From Qipengyuania_C sp046254955 (lineage in GTDB: Bacteria > Pseudomonadota > Alphaproteobacteria > Sphingomonadales > Sphingomonadaceae): 64,000 bases of DNA. Every line of letters begins with the position of its first letter. Position 1 is the first letter of the stretch. Both the position numbers and the translations under genes were made by a program. Shown piece by piece: positions 42,690-51,433 of the stretch. A model generated the notes under the pieces. The model was not told the DNA's origin. It did not search any database and saw only the letters and a program-made list of their open reading frames with translations. Location: NCBI RefSeq assembly GCF_046254955.1, contig NZ_JBJXRG010000002.1, positions 124,001 through 188,000 on the forward strand, read 5' to 3'.

Positions 42690-43355
42690 ATGGCAATTTC
42701 ACTCAGGCTCTCGCGCGGTGGCGCAAAGAAGCGCCCCTATTACCGGATCGTCGCTGCAGACAGCCGCAAGCCGCGTGATGGCAAGTATCTCGAGCAGATT
42801 GGGATCTACAACCCGCTGCTGGCGAAAGACGACGAAGGCCGCGTGAAGCTCAACGAAGAGCGCGCACGCTACTGGCTTGGTGTCGGCGCACAGCCGTCTG
42901 ACCGCGTCGCCCGTTTCCTCGATGCTGCGGGTATCCGCGAGCGCGAAGCACGCAACAACCCGCAGAAGGCCGAACCGGGCGAAAAAGCCAAGGAACGCGC
43001 TGAAGAAAAGGCTGCCAAGGCTGCCGAAGCTGAAGAAGCCGCAAAGGAAGCTACCGCAGCTCCCGCCGAGGAAGCTGCTGAAGAAACCTCAGCTGAAGCA
43101 ACAGAGAACGATGCGACTGGCTCGGTAAAGACGGACGAAACCGCCGAAGCGGTGGCCGATGCTGCTGAGGGTGAAACATCCGATGGCGAGACGGCGGAAG
43201 ACAAGACCGCAATCGCCGAGGAAATCGCCGAAGGTGGTCCGGTCAACGAGCAGGCAGACGATACTGCAACTGCCGAAGAAGCTCCTGCTGAAGAAGCCGC
43301 GGCTGAAGATGCTCCAGCTGAAGAAGCTTCGGACGAAGATAAGGCTGAAGGCTAA
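42690..43355 (+). CDS. rpsP: 30S ribosomal protein S16 with a long acidic C-terminal extension
   Basis: S16 is a small-subunit assembly protein. The first 85 or so residues are the conserved S16 domain, starting MAISLRLSRGGAKKRPYYRI. The remaining 130 or so residues are an extension rich in alanine, glutamate and aspartate with many EEA/AEE repeats. A typical S16 is only 80-100 residues long in total. The tail is not part of the fold and its function is unknown. It is followed by rimM after 6 bases. Confidence 0.95.
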   Translation: MAISLRLSRGGAKKRPYYRIVAADSRKPRDGKYLEQIGIYNPLLAKDDEGRVKLNEERARYWLGVGAQPSDRVARFLDAAGIREREARNNPQKAEPGEKAKERAEEKAAKAAEAEEAAKEATAAPAEEAAEETSAEATENDATGSVKTDETAEAVADAAEGETSDGETAEDKTAIAEEIAEGGPVNEQADDTATAEEAPAEEAAAEDAPAEEASDEDKAEG

Positions 43356-43361
43356 TCTGCC

Positions 43362-43853
43362 TTGGCTAACGACAAGCCCGTCACCCTTGCTGCCGTAACC
43401 GGCGCGCATGGCGTGGCGGGCGAAGTCCGTCTGAAGCTGTTCGGAGAGGGTGTCGAGGCGCTTTCTTCGATCAAGAGCTTCAACGGCGGTGCGTTGACCC
43501 TCAAGAAGATCCGCTCCGACAACAAGGGCGGGGCGATTGCGCGTTTTGCCGAAATCGGTGATCGCACTGCAGCCGAGAAACTGCGCGGTACGGTGCTCGA
43601 AGTATCAAGCGACGCGCTGCCAGCGTTGGACGAGGGCGAATTCTACTTCTCCGATCTGCTCGGACTACCGGTGGTCACGGATAGTGGCAAGGCCCTCGGA
43701 AAGGTCCATGCCGTGGAGAATTTCGGCGCTACCGACATCGTCGAAATCGAGCGGCCCGACGGCAGGAAGTTCATGGTTCCGCTGACCAAGCAGGCCGTTC
43801 CCGAGTGGGATAGCGAGCGGCTTGTGGTATCAAGCGAGTTCGTCGAGACATGA
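43362..43853 (+). CDS. rimM: Ribosome maturation factor RimM
   Basis: RimM binds S19 and S16-containing intermediates during 30S assembly. The 163 residues contain the N-terminal barrel (TLAAVTGAHGVAGEVRLKLFG) and a PRC-barrel C-terminal domain (DIVEIERPDGRKFMVPLTKQA). It starts at a TTG with GAAGG about a dozen bases upstream, since no nearer ATG fits. It lies between rpsP and trmD, overlapping trmD by 4 bases. Confidence 0.94.
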   Translation: MANDKPVTLAAVTGAHGVAGEVRLKLFGEGVEALSSIKSFNGGALTLKKIRSDNKGGAIARFAEIGDRTAAEKLRGTVLEVSSDALPALDEGEFYFSDLLGLPVVTDSGKALGKVHAVENFGATDIVEIERPDGRKFMVPLTKQAVPEWDSERLVVSSEFVET

Positions 43854-44590
43854 CCTTCGCTGCCACCATCCTCACGCTTTATCCAGAGATGTTTCCGGGA
43901 CCATTGCGGCTGTCGCTGGCAGGCAGGGCGCTTGAGGAACAGAAGTGGTCGATCGACACCATACAGATCCGCGATTTCGCAACTGACAAGCACCGATCGG
44001 TTGACGATACTCCAGCCGGCGGCGGAGCTGGCATGGTGCTGAAGGCCGATGTGCTGGGGAGGGCTGTAGACCATGCGCTCAGTCGGCAACCTAATACTCC
44101 AATTTTCGCCATGACGCCGCGCGGGGCGCCGCTCATGCAAGAGCGCGTGCGCGAGCTCGCGGCGGGGCCGGGGGTCACCATCCTGTGCGGGCGTTTCGAG
44201 GGATTCGACGAGCGCATTTTCGAGGCGTATCCTCAAATCGAGCAGGTCTCGCTGGGCGATATCGTCCTCTCGGGCGGGGAGCCTGCCGCATTGGCGCTAC
44301 TCGACGCTTGCATTCGCCTATTGCCGGGGGTAATGGGCGCGCCGGACAGCGGAACCGAGGAATCCTTCGAGGAAGGACTACTTGAGTATCCGCATTACAC
44401 CCGACCTTATGAATGGGGAGGGCGCACGATCCCCGAAGTGCTGCGATCGGGGGATCATGCGAAGATCGCTGCTTGGCGCAAGGCAAGGAGCGAAGAAGAT
44501 ACACGGTTACGCAGGCCGGACCTTTGGGAACGTCACAGGGGCGTTCGGGACCAGTCTGCCTCTGGCGCGCGGCATGAAAAGAAGGACTAG
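43850..44590 (+). CDS. trmD: tRNA (guanine(37)-N(1))-methyltransferase
   Basis: TrmD makes m1G37 in tRNAs that read CNN or some other codons and prevents frameshifting. The 246-residue trefoil-knot SPOUT protein has the knot motif LCGRFEGFDERIFEAY and the later GDIVLSGGEPAALALLDA. The ATG overlaps the rimM stop (ATGA). rplS starts 4 bases after its stop. Confidence 0.96.
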   Translation: MTFAATILTLYPEMFPGPLRLSLAGRALEEQKWSIDTIQIRDFATDKHRSVDDTPAGGGAGMVLKADVLGRAVDHALSRQPNTPIFAMTPRGAPLMQERVRELAAGPGVTILCGRFEGFDERIFEAYPQIEQVSLGDIVLSGGEPAALALLDACIRLLPGVMGAPDSGTEESFEEGLLEYPHYTRPYEWGGRTIPEVLRSGDHAKIAAWRKARSEEDTRLRRPDLWERHRGVRDQSASGARHEKKD

Positions 44591-44594
44591 GTCG

Positions 44595-44969
44595 ATGAAC
44601 CTTATCCAGCAGCTCGAAGCGGAAGCGATCGAGCAACTCTCCGACGGGAAGGCAATTCCCGAATTCCGCGCCGGCGACACCGTTCGCGTTGGCGTGAAAG
44701 TGGTCGAAGGCACGCGCGAGCGTGTCCAGAACTTCGAAGGCGTGTGCATCGCTCGCTCGAACCGTTCGATCAACAGCAATTTCACCGTTCGCAAGATGAG
44801 CTTCGGCGAAGGCGTGGAGCGTGTATTCCCGCTCTATTCGCCGATCATCGACAGCATCACCGTGGTCCGCCGCGGTGTCGTGCGCCGTGCGAAGCTTTAC
44901 TATCTGCGTGGCCGTACCGGTAAGCGCGCTCGTATCGCCGAGCGCCGCGAGAATGCCCCCAAGGCATAG
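44595..44969 (+). CDS. rplS: 50S ribosomal protein L19
   Basis: L19 sits at the 30S-50S interface. 124 residues, beginning MNLIQQLEAEAIEQL, and containing the FEGVCIARSNRSINSNFTVRK segment, are as expected. The ATG at 44595 has GAAGGA upstream; the longer open frame runs into trmD. It is last in the operon and is followed by a strong terminator. Confidence 0.96.
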   Translation: MNLIQQLEAEAIEQLSDGKAIPEFRAGDTVRVGVKVVEGTRERVQNFEGVCIARSNRSINSNFTVRKMSFGEGVERVFPLYSPIIDSITVVRRGVVRRAKLYYLRGRTGKRARIAERRENAPKA

Positions 44970-45006
44970 TACCGGCGGCGTTAGATACAAACGCAACCAT
45001 TTGACG

Positions 45007-45047
45007 AAAGGGCGTCCCGGCGGCATGTCGGGGCGCCCTTTCTCTTT
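45007..45047 (+). terminator. Rho-independent terminator after rplS
   Basis: A 13-bp stem from aaagggcgtcccg and cggggcgcccttt, with one wobble pair and a 9-base loop, followed by ctcttt. It separates the ribosomal operon from the peptidase gene 20 bases further on. Confidence 0.85.
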
Positions 45048-45067
45048 CAGGATTCGAAAGCCTTGAT

Positions 45068-47296
45068 ATGCGTTCGTTCATTGCTGCTGCCTCCATATTG
45101 TTCGCCGCTCCCGCCGCCGCAGAGCACCATGAGATGACCGAAGGCCCTCATCTCACTTTCGATCGGGTCTTTGCCAGCCCGGACTTGAACGGCGAAAGCC
45201 CGCGCCAGGCGCGGCTGTCGCCCGATGGACGCTATCTCACCCTGCTGCGCAATCGACCGGATGATACCGAGCGCTATGACCTGTGGGGCTTCGATCGCCA
45301 GACCGGCGAGTGGAGCATGCTGGTCGACAGCGAAGCGCTGGGCACGGGTGCGGAACTCTCCGAAGAAGAGAAAATGCAGCGCGAACGCGCGCGTATCGCC
45401 AATCTGAAGGGTATCATCTCCTACCAGTGGGCGAGCGATGGCAAGAGCGTGCTCGTACCGCTCGATGGTGATCTTTACCTGGCTCGGCTCGATGGCGAGG
45501 TCGTGCGCCTCACCGATACCGAAGAGACCGAGCTCAACGCGACCTTGTCGCCAACCGGCGAGAACGTAGCTTTCGTGCGCAGCCGCCAGTTGTGGGTGGC
45601 CCCTGTTGGCGGAGAAGCACGTGCGATCACACCGCTGGAAGAAAGCGAAGATATTCGCTGGGGCGAAGCCGAATTCATCGCGCAGGAAGAAATGCGCCGG
45701 ACGGACGGGTTCTGGTGGGGCCCCGGCGACAAGCGCATCGTGGTCGAGCGCTTCGATGAGAGCGGCGTGGAGACAGTCACGCGCGCTGCGATCGGCGCGG
45801 ATGGCACGCGCGTCTACACCCAGCGCTATCCTTTCGCCGGCAGTGCCAATGCCATTGTCGAGCTCTACATCATGGATCCTGACGGCAGCGACCGGGTAAA
45901 GATCGATCTGGGCGACAATGCCGATATCTATATCCCGCGGGTCGACTGGTCGAGCGATGGCAGCGCGATCTATGTCCATCGCCAGAACCGCGAGCAGACC
46001 GAGCTCGATATTCTCAGGGTTGATCCCGCCACCGGCGCAAGCGAGGTGTTCTTTACCGAAACGGCGGCGCTGCCCGATTATTGGCTCAACCTCGGCAGCG
46101 ACTACCGCTGGCTGAAGGATGGCTCGCTGATCTGGTGGTCCGAGCGCGATGGCTATGGACACCTCTACCACTACGTCGACGGCGATTGGACCCAACTCAC
46201 CAGCGGTGAATGGGTCGTGACCGGGCTAGTTGGGGTGGACCAGGAAGCGGGCCGGGTGTTCTTCACAGGGACGAAGGACGACGTGCTCGCGCAGCAGCTC
46301 TATTCCCTGGAGCTGGCCGATCCTTCGTCGATCAAGCTTTTGACCGAAACCGATTACGTCAATTCGGCGATGATGGACAAGGACGGTCAATCGCTGCTGA
46401 TTTTCCGCTCGAACGATAACCAGCCGGGGCAGAGCTACCTGGCCGACGTCGAGGGCAACCGGATTGCCTGGGTGATGGAGAATGCGCTCGATAGCGATCA
46501 TCCCTATGCGCCCTATCTCGCCAGCCATCGGCCCACGCAATACGGCACGATCAAGGCCGAAGACGGGACCGATCTCTACTGGGAGATGGTCACGCCTGAG
46601 ATGGAACCCGGCAAGAAATACCCCGTGATTTACCACCACTACGGCGGGCCGGGTCCGCAAATGGTGACCAAGGGCTGGGACGGCGGCCTGCGCCAGGCGA
46701 TTGCCGACATGGGTTACATCTGGTTCGCGCTCGACAATCGCGGTTCGGCCAATCGCGGCGCGGTATTCGAACAGCCGATCTATCACGCGATGGGCGGCGT
46801 CGAAGTGCGAGACCAGAAAGCAGGAGCGGAGTTCCTCAAGACGCTCGACTTCGTCGATCCGGACAAAATCGCGCTCGATGGCTGGTCCTATGGCGGCTAC
46901 ATGACACTCAAGCAGTTGCAGGCTGATCCGGGGCTGTATGCAGCGGGCATCGCAGGCGCACCGGTCAGTCGTTGGGAGCTTTACGACACCCACTGGACCG
47001 AGCGCTACATGGGGACGCCGCAGGGGAATCCCGATGGCTATGCCAAGTCCTCCGCCATTCCCGATGCCACCAAGATCAGCGATCCGCTATTGGTGATCCA
47101 TGGCATGGCCGACGACAACGTGGTGCTCGATCACACGACCGAACTGGTCGCCGCGATGCAGCGCGAGAATGTGCCGTTCCAGATGATGCTCTATCCGGGG
47201 TTCGGCCACAGGGTTGCCGGTGAGAAGATCAGCCCGCATGTCCAGAACGCCAAGTTCCGCTTCCTCAAGCATCATGGGGTAACTCCGCCTGAATAA
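45068..47296 (+). CDS. S9 family exopeptidase, dipeptidyl peptidase IV-like
   Basis: A 742-residue exported serine peptidase. The signal peptide is MRSFIAAASILFAAPAAA followed by EHH. A seven-or-eight-bladed beta-propeller region comes first, then the alpha/beta-hydrolase domain with DGWSYGGYMTLKQL (nucleophile in GWSYGG), ADDNVVLDH (catalytic aspartate region) and YPGFGHRVAG (catalytic histidine). Together these are the DPP IV/prolyl oligopeptidase triad. It would remove dipeptides from proline- or alanine-rich peptides in the periplasm. It starts just after the rplS terminator. Confidence 0.92.
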   Translation: MRSFIAAASILFAAPAAAEHHEMTEGPHLTFDRVFASPDLNGESPRQARLSPDGRYLTLLRNRPDDTERYDLWGFDRQTGEWSMLVDSEALGTGAELSEEEKMQRERARIANLKGIISYQWASDGKSVLVPLDGDLYLARLDGEVVRLTDTEETELNATLSPTGENVAFVRSRQLWVAPVGGEARAITPLEESEDIRWGEAEFIAQEEMRRTDGFWWGPGDKRIVVERFDESGVETVTRAAIGADGTRVYTQRYPFAGSANAIVELYIMDPDGSDRVKIDLGDNADIYIPRVDWSSDGSAIYVHRQNREQTELDILRVDPATGASEVFFTETAALPDYWLNLGSDYRWLKDGSLIWWSERDGYGHLYHYVDGDWTQLTSGEWVVTGLVGVDQEAGRVFFTGTKDDVLAQQLYSLELADPSSIKLLTETDYVNSAMMDKDGQSLLIFRSNDNQPGQSYLADVEGNRIAWVMENALDSDHPYAPYLASHRPTQYGTIKAEDGTDLYWEMVTPEMEPGKKYPVIYHHYGGPGPQMVTKGWDGGLRQAIADMGYIWFALDNRGSANRGAVFEQPIYHAMGGVEVRDQKAGAEFLKTLDFVDPDKIALDGWSYGGYMTLKQLQADPGLYAAGIAGAPVSRWELYDTHWTERYMGTPQGNPDGYAKSSAIPDATKISDPLLVIHGMADDNVVLDHTTELVAAMQRENVPFQMMLYPGFGHRVAGEKISPHVQNAKFRFLKHHGVTPPE

Positions 47297-47336
47297 TTGG
47301 GCGAGCAGGAGTTTGGCCTCCTAAAGCGGAATTATT

Positions 47337-47364
47337 TTGCACTGCAACGTAAGTGCGCTATCTG
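47337..47364 (+). promoter_or_regulatory. asd promoter
   Basis: TTGCAC (47337-47342) and TATCTG (47359-47364) are 16 bases apart, with a GC-rich start region cgcgcg after the -10. It is nearly the same design as the rpsF promoter. Confidence 0.45.
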
Positions 47365-47406
47365 CGCGCGCCCAGGCATTGATGCCTGTCAGTTGGAGTG
47401 TTTGAG

Positions 47407-48432
47407 ATGGGTTACCGGGTAGCGGTCGTCGGCGCGACAGGAAATGTCGGACGCGAGATGATGGCCATCCTCGCCGAGCGCGAGTTTCCCTGCGACGAGG
47501 TCGCGGCGGTTGCATCGTCGCGGTCGCATGGCAGCGAAGTCGAATTCGGCGACACCGGCAAGATGCTCAAATGCAAGAATATCGAGCATTTTGACTGGTC
47601 CGGTTGGGATATCGCACTGTTCGCTGCGGGCAGCGGCCCGGCCAAGACCTATGCGCCCAAGGCAGCCGCCGCCGGATGCGTGGTGATCGACAACAGCTCG
47701 CTCTACCGCATGGACCCCGACGTGCCGCTGATCGTTCCGGAAGTGAATCCGGATGCGATCGATGGCTATTCGAAGCGCAACATCATCGCCAATCCCAATT
47801 GCTCAACTGCGCAGCTGGTGGTCGCGCTCAAGCCGCTGCACGATGCCGCCACGATCAAGCGTATCGTCGTCTCAACCTATCAGTCCGTTTCGGGCGCGGG
47901 TAAGGCGGGCATGGACGAATTGTTCGAGCAGAGCCGCGCGATCTTTGTGGGCGACAGCGTCCAGCCCAACAAGTTCACCAAGCAGATCGCCTTCAATGTG
48001 ATCCCGCATATCGATGTCTTCATGGACGACGGCTCGACCAAGGAAGAGTGGAAGATGGTGGTCGAGACCAAGAAGATCCTCGACCCGAAGATCAAGCTCA
48101 ACGCGACCTGCGTGCGCGTGCCGGTGTTCGTCGGCCATTCCGAAGCGGTGAATATCGAGTTTGAGAACGAGATTTCCGCGCAGCAGGCGATGGATATCCT
48201 GCGCGAGGCGCCGGGCTGCCTGCTGGTCGATAAGCGCGAGGACGGCGGCTATATCACTCCGGTCGAAGCCGCGGGCGACGGTGCGACCTACATAAGCCGC
48301 GTGCGCGAAGACCCGACGGTTGAGAACGGCCTCACTCTATGGTGCGTCTCGGACAACCTCCGTAAAGGCGCGGCGTTGAACGCGGTGCAGATTGCTGAGC
48401 TGCTGGGGCGCAGGCACCTCAAGAAGGGATAG
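47407..48432 (+). CDS. asd: Aspartate-semialdehyde dehydrogenase
   Basis: Asd reduces aspartyl phosphate to the semialdehyde for lysine, methionine and threonine synthesis and for diaminopimelate. The 341 residues contain the NADP loop VVGATGNVGREMM, NPNCSTAQLVVAL with the catalytic cysteine in NPNCST, and the later GHSEAVNIEFE segment. The ATG at 47407 follows GGAG; an in-frame GTG at 47398 is less likely. Confidence 0.96.
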   Translation: MGYRVAVVGATGNVGREMMAILAEREFPCDEVAAVASSRSHGSEVEFGDTGKMLKCKNIEHFDWSGWDIALFAAGSGPAKTYAPKAAAAGCVVIDNSSLYRMDPDVPLIVPEVNPDAIDGYSKRNIIANPNCSTAQLVVALKPLHDAATIKRIVVSTYQSVSGAGKAGMDELFEQSRAIFVGDSVQPNKFTKQIAFNVIPHIDVFMDDGSTKEEWKMVVETKKILDPKIKLNATCVRVPVFVGHSEAVNIEFENEISAQQAMDILREAPGCLLVDKREDGGYITPVEAAGDGATYISRVREDPTVENGLTLWCVSDNLRKGAALNAVQIAELLGRRHLKKG

Positions 48433-48437
48433 AATTT

Positions 48438-48899
48438 TTGGACTTGGGCATTTCACCGATTGGCCATGTCATCGGCGGTCGCAGTGAGACGATCGACGAT
48501 GACTGGGGTGACAGCGAAGCCTTTATCCAATTGGAAGAACCTACCTTCAAACACGAAGCACTCATGGGCCTCGAGGGGTTTAGTCACGCAGAGGTGATAT
48601 TCCTGTTTCACAAAGTACCTGATGAAAAGATCGAGACCGGCGCGAGACATCCGCGTGGCAGGGCAGATTGGCCCAGGATCGGCATCTTTGCGCAACGCGG
48701 AAAAAATCGCCCCAACCGTTTGGGACTTACCACTTGCGAAATCTTGCGGGTCGAAGGCACTCGGTTGTACCTCCGAGGGCTTGATGCGATTGACGGCACG
48801 CCCGTGCTCGATATCAAGCCGGTCATGAAGGGATTCCAGCCCCGCACGGAAGTTACCGAGCCGGATTGGGCCAAAGAGATAATGTCGGCTTATTGGTGA
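48438..48899 (+). CDS. trmO: TrmO-like (TsaA-domain) tRNA methyltransferase
   Basis: The 153-residue protein is a single TsaA-like domain, marked by SPIGHVI, the ARHPRGRADWPRIGIFAQRG region and RNRPNRLGLTTCEI-type motif KNRPNRLGLTTCEI. TrmO methylates N6 of t6A37 in tRNA; E. coli TrmO has an additional C-terminal domain that is missing here. The start is TTG with AAGGGA 8 bases upstream and is 5 bases past asd, so it is probably co-transcribed with it. Confidence 0.82.
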   Translation: MDLGISPIGHVIGGRSETIDDDWGDSEAFIQLEEPTFKHEALMGLEGFSHAEVIFLFHKVPDEKIETGARHPRGRADWPRIGIFAQRGKNRPNRLGLTTCEILRVEGTRLYLRGLDAIDGTPVLDIKPVMKGFQPRTEVTEPDWAKEIMSAYW

Positions 48900-48919
48900 T
48901 TGGCTGCGGTCGTAATCCG

Positions 48920-49342
48920 CTAGTCGCCCCCGCCGAACATCGCGAAGACCTGTTCGCCTGTGAAGTCCTCAGTCTTTTCGGCAAATGAGTAGTAATGCGG
49001 CTTCTGGTCAATGAAGACCTGCCGCTCGAAACTCAGCGTTTCATCGCCGGGGAAGATGCCAACGGGCACAATGGTCTGTCCGGTTTCCTTGATCCGGTAG
49101 AACAGGTGCGTTCCGCAGTTGCTGCAAAAGCCGCGCTCGGCCCAGTCCGATGAATTGAAGACCGTGATAGCGTCTACATTCGAAAATTCGACCGACGTAC
49201 CGCAATCGACCTCTACGAACGGGCCGCCGCTCCAGCCACGGCACATCGAGCAATGACACGCGCCTACCTCGTTGCTTGCTTCAGCGGCGACAACAGTCAC
49301 AGTTCCGCAAAGGCATACACCGGTGCGTTTGCTGGTTCCCAT
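48920..49342 (-). CDS. GFA family (CENP-V/GFA-domain) protein, second copy
   Basis: A 140-residue zinc-binding domain with cysteines in CLCGTV, CHCSMCRGW and FCSNCGTHL, the GFA family pattern. It is a paralog of the protein at 35501, but stands alone and is not next to glutathione genes. Its substrate is unknown. It is transcribed away from the DsbA-like isomerase gene and converges on the TrmO-like gene. Confidence 0.84.
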   Translation of the reverse strand: MGTSKRTGVCLCGTVTVVAAEASNEVGACHCSMCRGWSGGPFVEVDCGTSVEFSNVDAITVFNSSDWAERGFCSNCGTHLFYRIKETGQTIVPVGIFPGDETLSFERQVFIDQKPHYYSFAEKTEDFTGEQVFAMFGGGD

Positions 49343-49431
49343 GGGTTACTCCTTGTTTGAGACTTGATCCTGGAGAATCATTATCAGTGCCATGCTTGCC
49401 CTTGTCGATGGCAATGTGGAATAGGAGGCGG

Positions 49432-50079
49432 ATGACTTTATCAGCCGATCTGTTCTTCAGCTTCCGCTCTCCCTACAGTTATCTGTCGATTGGGCGATAT
49501 CGCGCGATGACCGAGGAGTATGACCTCGTAATTGAGCTTCGTCCGGTGTATCCGCTCGCGGTGCGCCAGCCGGACTTCTTCGAGCGCAACCATCCCAACT
49601 GGTTGGGTTACACAGTCCGCGACATGGCGCGAGTGGCACAGTACTATGAGATTCCATTTGGTCGTCCGGTTCCGGACCCGATCGTCCAGGATCCCAAGAC
49701 ACGCGTGATCTCTGGGGATCAGCCATACATTCAGCGGATCACCCGGCTCTGTCAGGTGGCATTGCGGCGCGGCAAAAGCTTGCCGTTCGCTCACGAAGCC
49801 GCCCAGATTATTTGGGGCGGTGCGGAAAATTGGCACGAAGGCGAGCACTTGGCAGGCGCTGCGGAACGTGCGGGACTGGATCTGTCCGAGCTCGATGCGG
49901 AAGTCGACGCAGCGCCTGAGCAGCTCGACGCAGAGATCGCCGCCAACCAGGACGCGCTTGAGGCAGCGGGACATTGGGGAGTGCCTACGCTTGTGCTCGA
50001 TGGCGAACCGTTTTTCGGCCAGGATCGCATCGAATTGGCCAAGTGGCGCATGGAGCAGAAGGGGCTGACCAAACGGTGA
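49432..50079 (+). CDS. 2-hydroxychromene-2-carboxylate isomerase-like DsbA-family protein
   Basis: A thioredoxin-fold protein of 215 residues in the HCCA isomerase group of kappa-class GST-like proteins. The motif FSFRSPYSYLSIGR has serine where DsbA has the active cysteine, as expected for a glutathione-dependent isomerase. Later GVPTLVLDGEPFFGQDRI is typical. The founding enzyme acts in naphthalene breakdown, but no catabolic genes are near. The ATG has AGGAGG 3 bases upstream. The GTG of the next gene overlaps its stop by 4 bases. Confidence 0.8.
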   Translation: MTLSADLFFSFRSPYSYLSIGRYRAMTEEYDLVIELRPVYPLAVRQPDFFERNHPNWLGYTVRDMARVAQYYEIPFGRPVPDPIVQDPKTRVISGDQPYIQRITRLCQVALRRGKSLPFAHEAAQIIWGGAENWHEGEHLAGAAERAGLDLSELDAEVDAAPEQLDAEIAANQDALEAAGHWGVPTLVLDGEPFFGQDRIELAKWRMEQKGLTKR

Positions 50080-50837
50080 GCGAGCTAGCCACTTTGAAGC
50101 TCAACTCCTTCGATGGCATCGAGCTCGCCGTACACCGCATGGGTGAGGGCAAGCCAGTCGTCCTGCTTCACGGCCTGTTCTCGAGCGCCGAGATGAACTG
50201 GATCCGGTTTGGCCACGCGCAAGAGCTCGTCGACGCGGGCTTCGAGGCGATCATGCCCGACCTGCGCGCACATGGTGAGAGCGCCAAGCCCCATGATCCC
50301 GAAGCCTATCCGCCTGATGTCTTGTCCCGCGACGCAAAGGCCGTGATCGACACGCTTGAGCTGACCGAATTCGATCTGGTGGGATTCTCACTTGGCGCGC
50401 GGACTGCAGCTCGCGCCGTAATCAACGGACTCACCCCGCGAAAGCTAGCGCTTGCCGGGATGGGACTCGAAGGATTGGCGGGCTGGGGACGCCGTTCGGA
50501 GTTCTTCGTTGATGCGATCGACCGGTTTGCGGTAGTGCGCCACGGCGACCCCGCTTTTTATGCGGTGAGCTTCATGAAAACGATGAAGGTCGACCGCGTG
50601 GCCGCGCGCCTGCTCCTCCACGCGGTCGAGGATACCGATCCAGCCGAACTGGCTGCCATCACCATGCCCACGATGGTGCTGTGCGGCGACAAGGACCGCG
50701 ACAACGGCTCGCCGCAGGCGCTCGTTGAAGCCTTGCCTGACGCGCAGCTGGTGGAAATTCCCGGAACGCATATGAGCTCTGTCGCCGAACCGGATATGGG
50801 CGATGCGCTGGTCGAGTTCCTGCGAGGCAATTCGTGA
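50076..50837 (+). CDS. Alpha/beta hydrolase
   Basis: A 253-residue alpha/beta-fold hydrolase. VVLLHGLFSS forms the oxyanion region, DLVGFSLGARTA the nucleophile elbow (serine of GFSLGA), VLCGDKDRDNGS the acid, and IPGTHMSS the histidine. The substrate is unknown. The GTG start overlaps the isomerase stop (GTGA), and a small membrane-protein gene overlaps its own stop by 4 bases, so three genes are translationally coupled. Confidence 0.85.
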   Translation: MSELATLKLNSFDGIELAVHRMGEGKPVVLLHGLFSSAEMNWIRFGHAQELVDAGFEAIMPDLRAHGESAKPHDPEAYPPDVLSRDAKAVIDTLELTEFDLVGFSLGARTAARAVINGLTPRKLALAGMGLEGLAGWGRRSEFFVDAIDRFAVVRHGDPAFYAVSFMKTMKVDRVAARLLLHAVEDTDPAELAAITMPTMVLCGDKDRDNGSPQALVEALPDAQLVEIPGTHMSSVAEPDMGDALVEFLRGNS

Positions 50838-51352
50838 CTGACGAGCGGCGCATATGGGTTGTCTGGATCATCGGGCTCACCTTGTTCGCGATCGCCATCG
50901 CACTGGGCATGGCGATTACGCAGGGCAGTGTGACGCTTGGCATTCTTGAGCACCAGGCCGCCGGAACAGCCGAGCGCGTCAATGAGATCCAGGCGCAATG
51001 GAAAGCGGGCGATGTCCGCGGGATAGCGATTGCAGCGATGGTCGCCGACCTTGCCTTTATCGGGGTGTTCGCTTGGGGGAGCTACCTTCTGGGCAGATTG
51101 CTACTCGCCAACGGGGCCATGCCGGTCCGGTCGATCGGCGCTATCGTCACCGCATCAGCCATCATCTTCGGCCTGACAGATTACATCGAGACGATCCTGC
51201 AGCTTATCCAATTGCTACTTGATCGCGGTATCGATGGGATGGCGGCGACCGCCGCCACGGTACGGCCGGTGAAGGTTGCGACATGGATCATCTGCTTCCT
51301 GGGCGTGCTTGTAGGGTTCACCCTTAGAAAATTGCTTGCGAAGCGGGGCTGA
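50834..51352 (+). CDS. Four-helix membrane protein of unknown function
   Basis: A 172-residue protein with four hydrophobic segments (about 9-32, 63-84, 99-121 and 147-166). I recognise no family. The GTG start overlaps the upstream hydrolase stop by 4 bases, so the isomerase, the hydrolase and this protein form a coupled run. Confidence 0.7.
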   Translation: MTDERRIWVVWIIGLTLFAIAIALGMAITQGSVTLGILEHQAAGTAERVNEIQAQWKAGDVRGIAIAAMVADLAFIGVFAWGSYLLGRLLLANGAMPVRSIGAIVTASAIIFGLTDYIETILQLIQLLLDRGIDGMAATAATVRPVKVATWIICFLGVLVGFTLRKLLAKRG

Positions 51353-51433
51353 TCGTACTCGCGTTTTCGCCCAAACGTAAAAGTCGCCCGACGAGATGCA
51401 TGCGCGGCTGAGGAAATCCGCTAGGATACTGCG

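Noticed and set aside
43000..43352. The Ala/Glu repeats of S16 as a separate gene or repeat element
   Set aside because: They are in frame with rpsP with no stop between, so they are part of the S16 product.
45047..46195. A 382-codon minus-strand ORF antisense to the S9 peptidase
   Set aside because: The real gene on the plus strand has signal peptide and catalytic motifs; this is a shadow.
47307..47322. Hairpin aggag/ctcct before asd as a terminator
   Set aside because: The stem is only 5 bp and has no U-tract on either strand.
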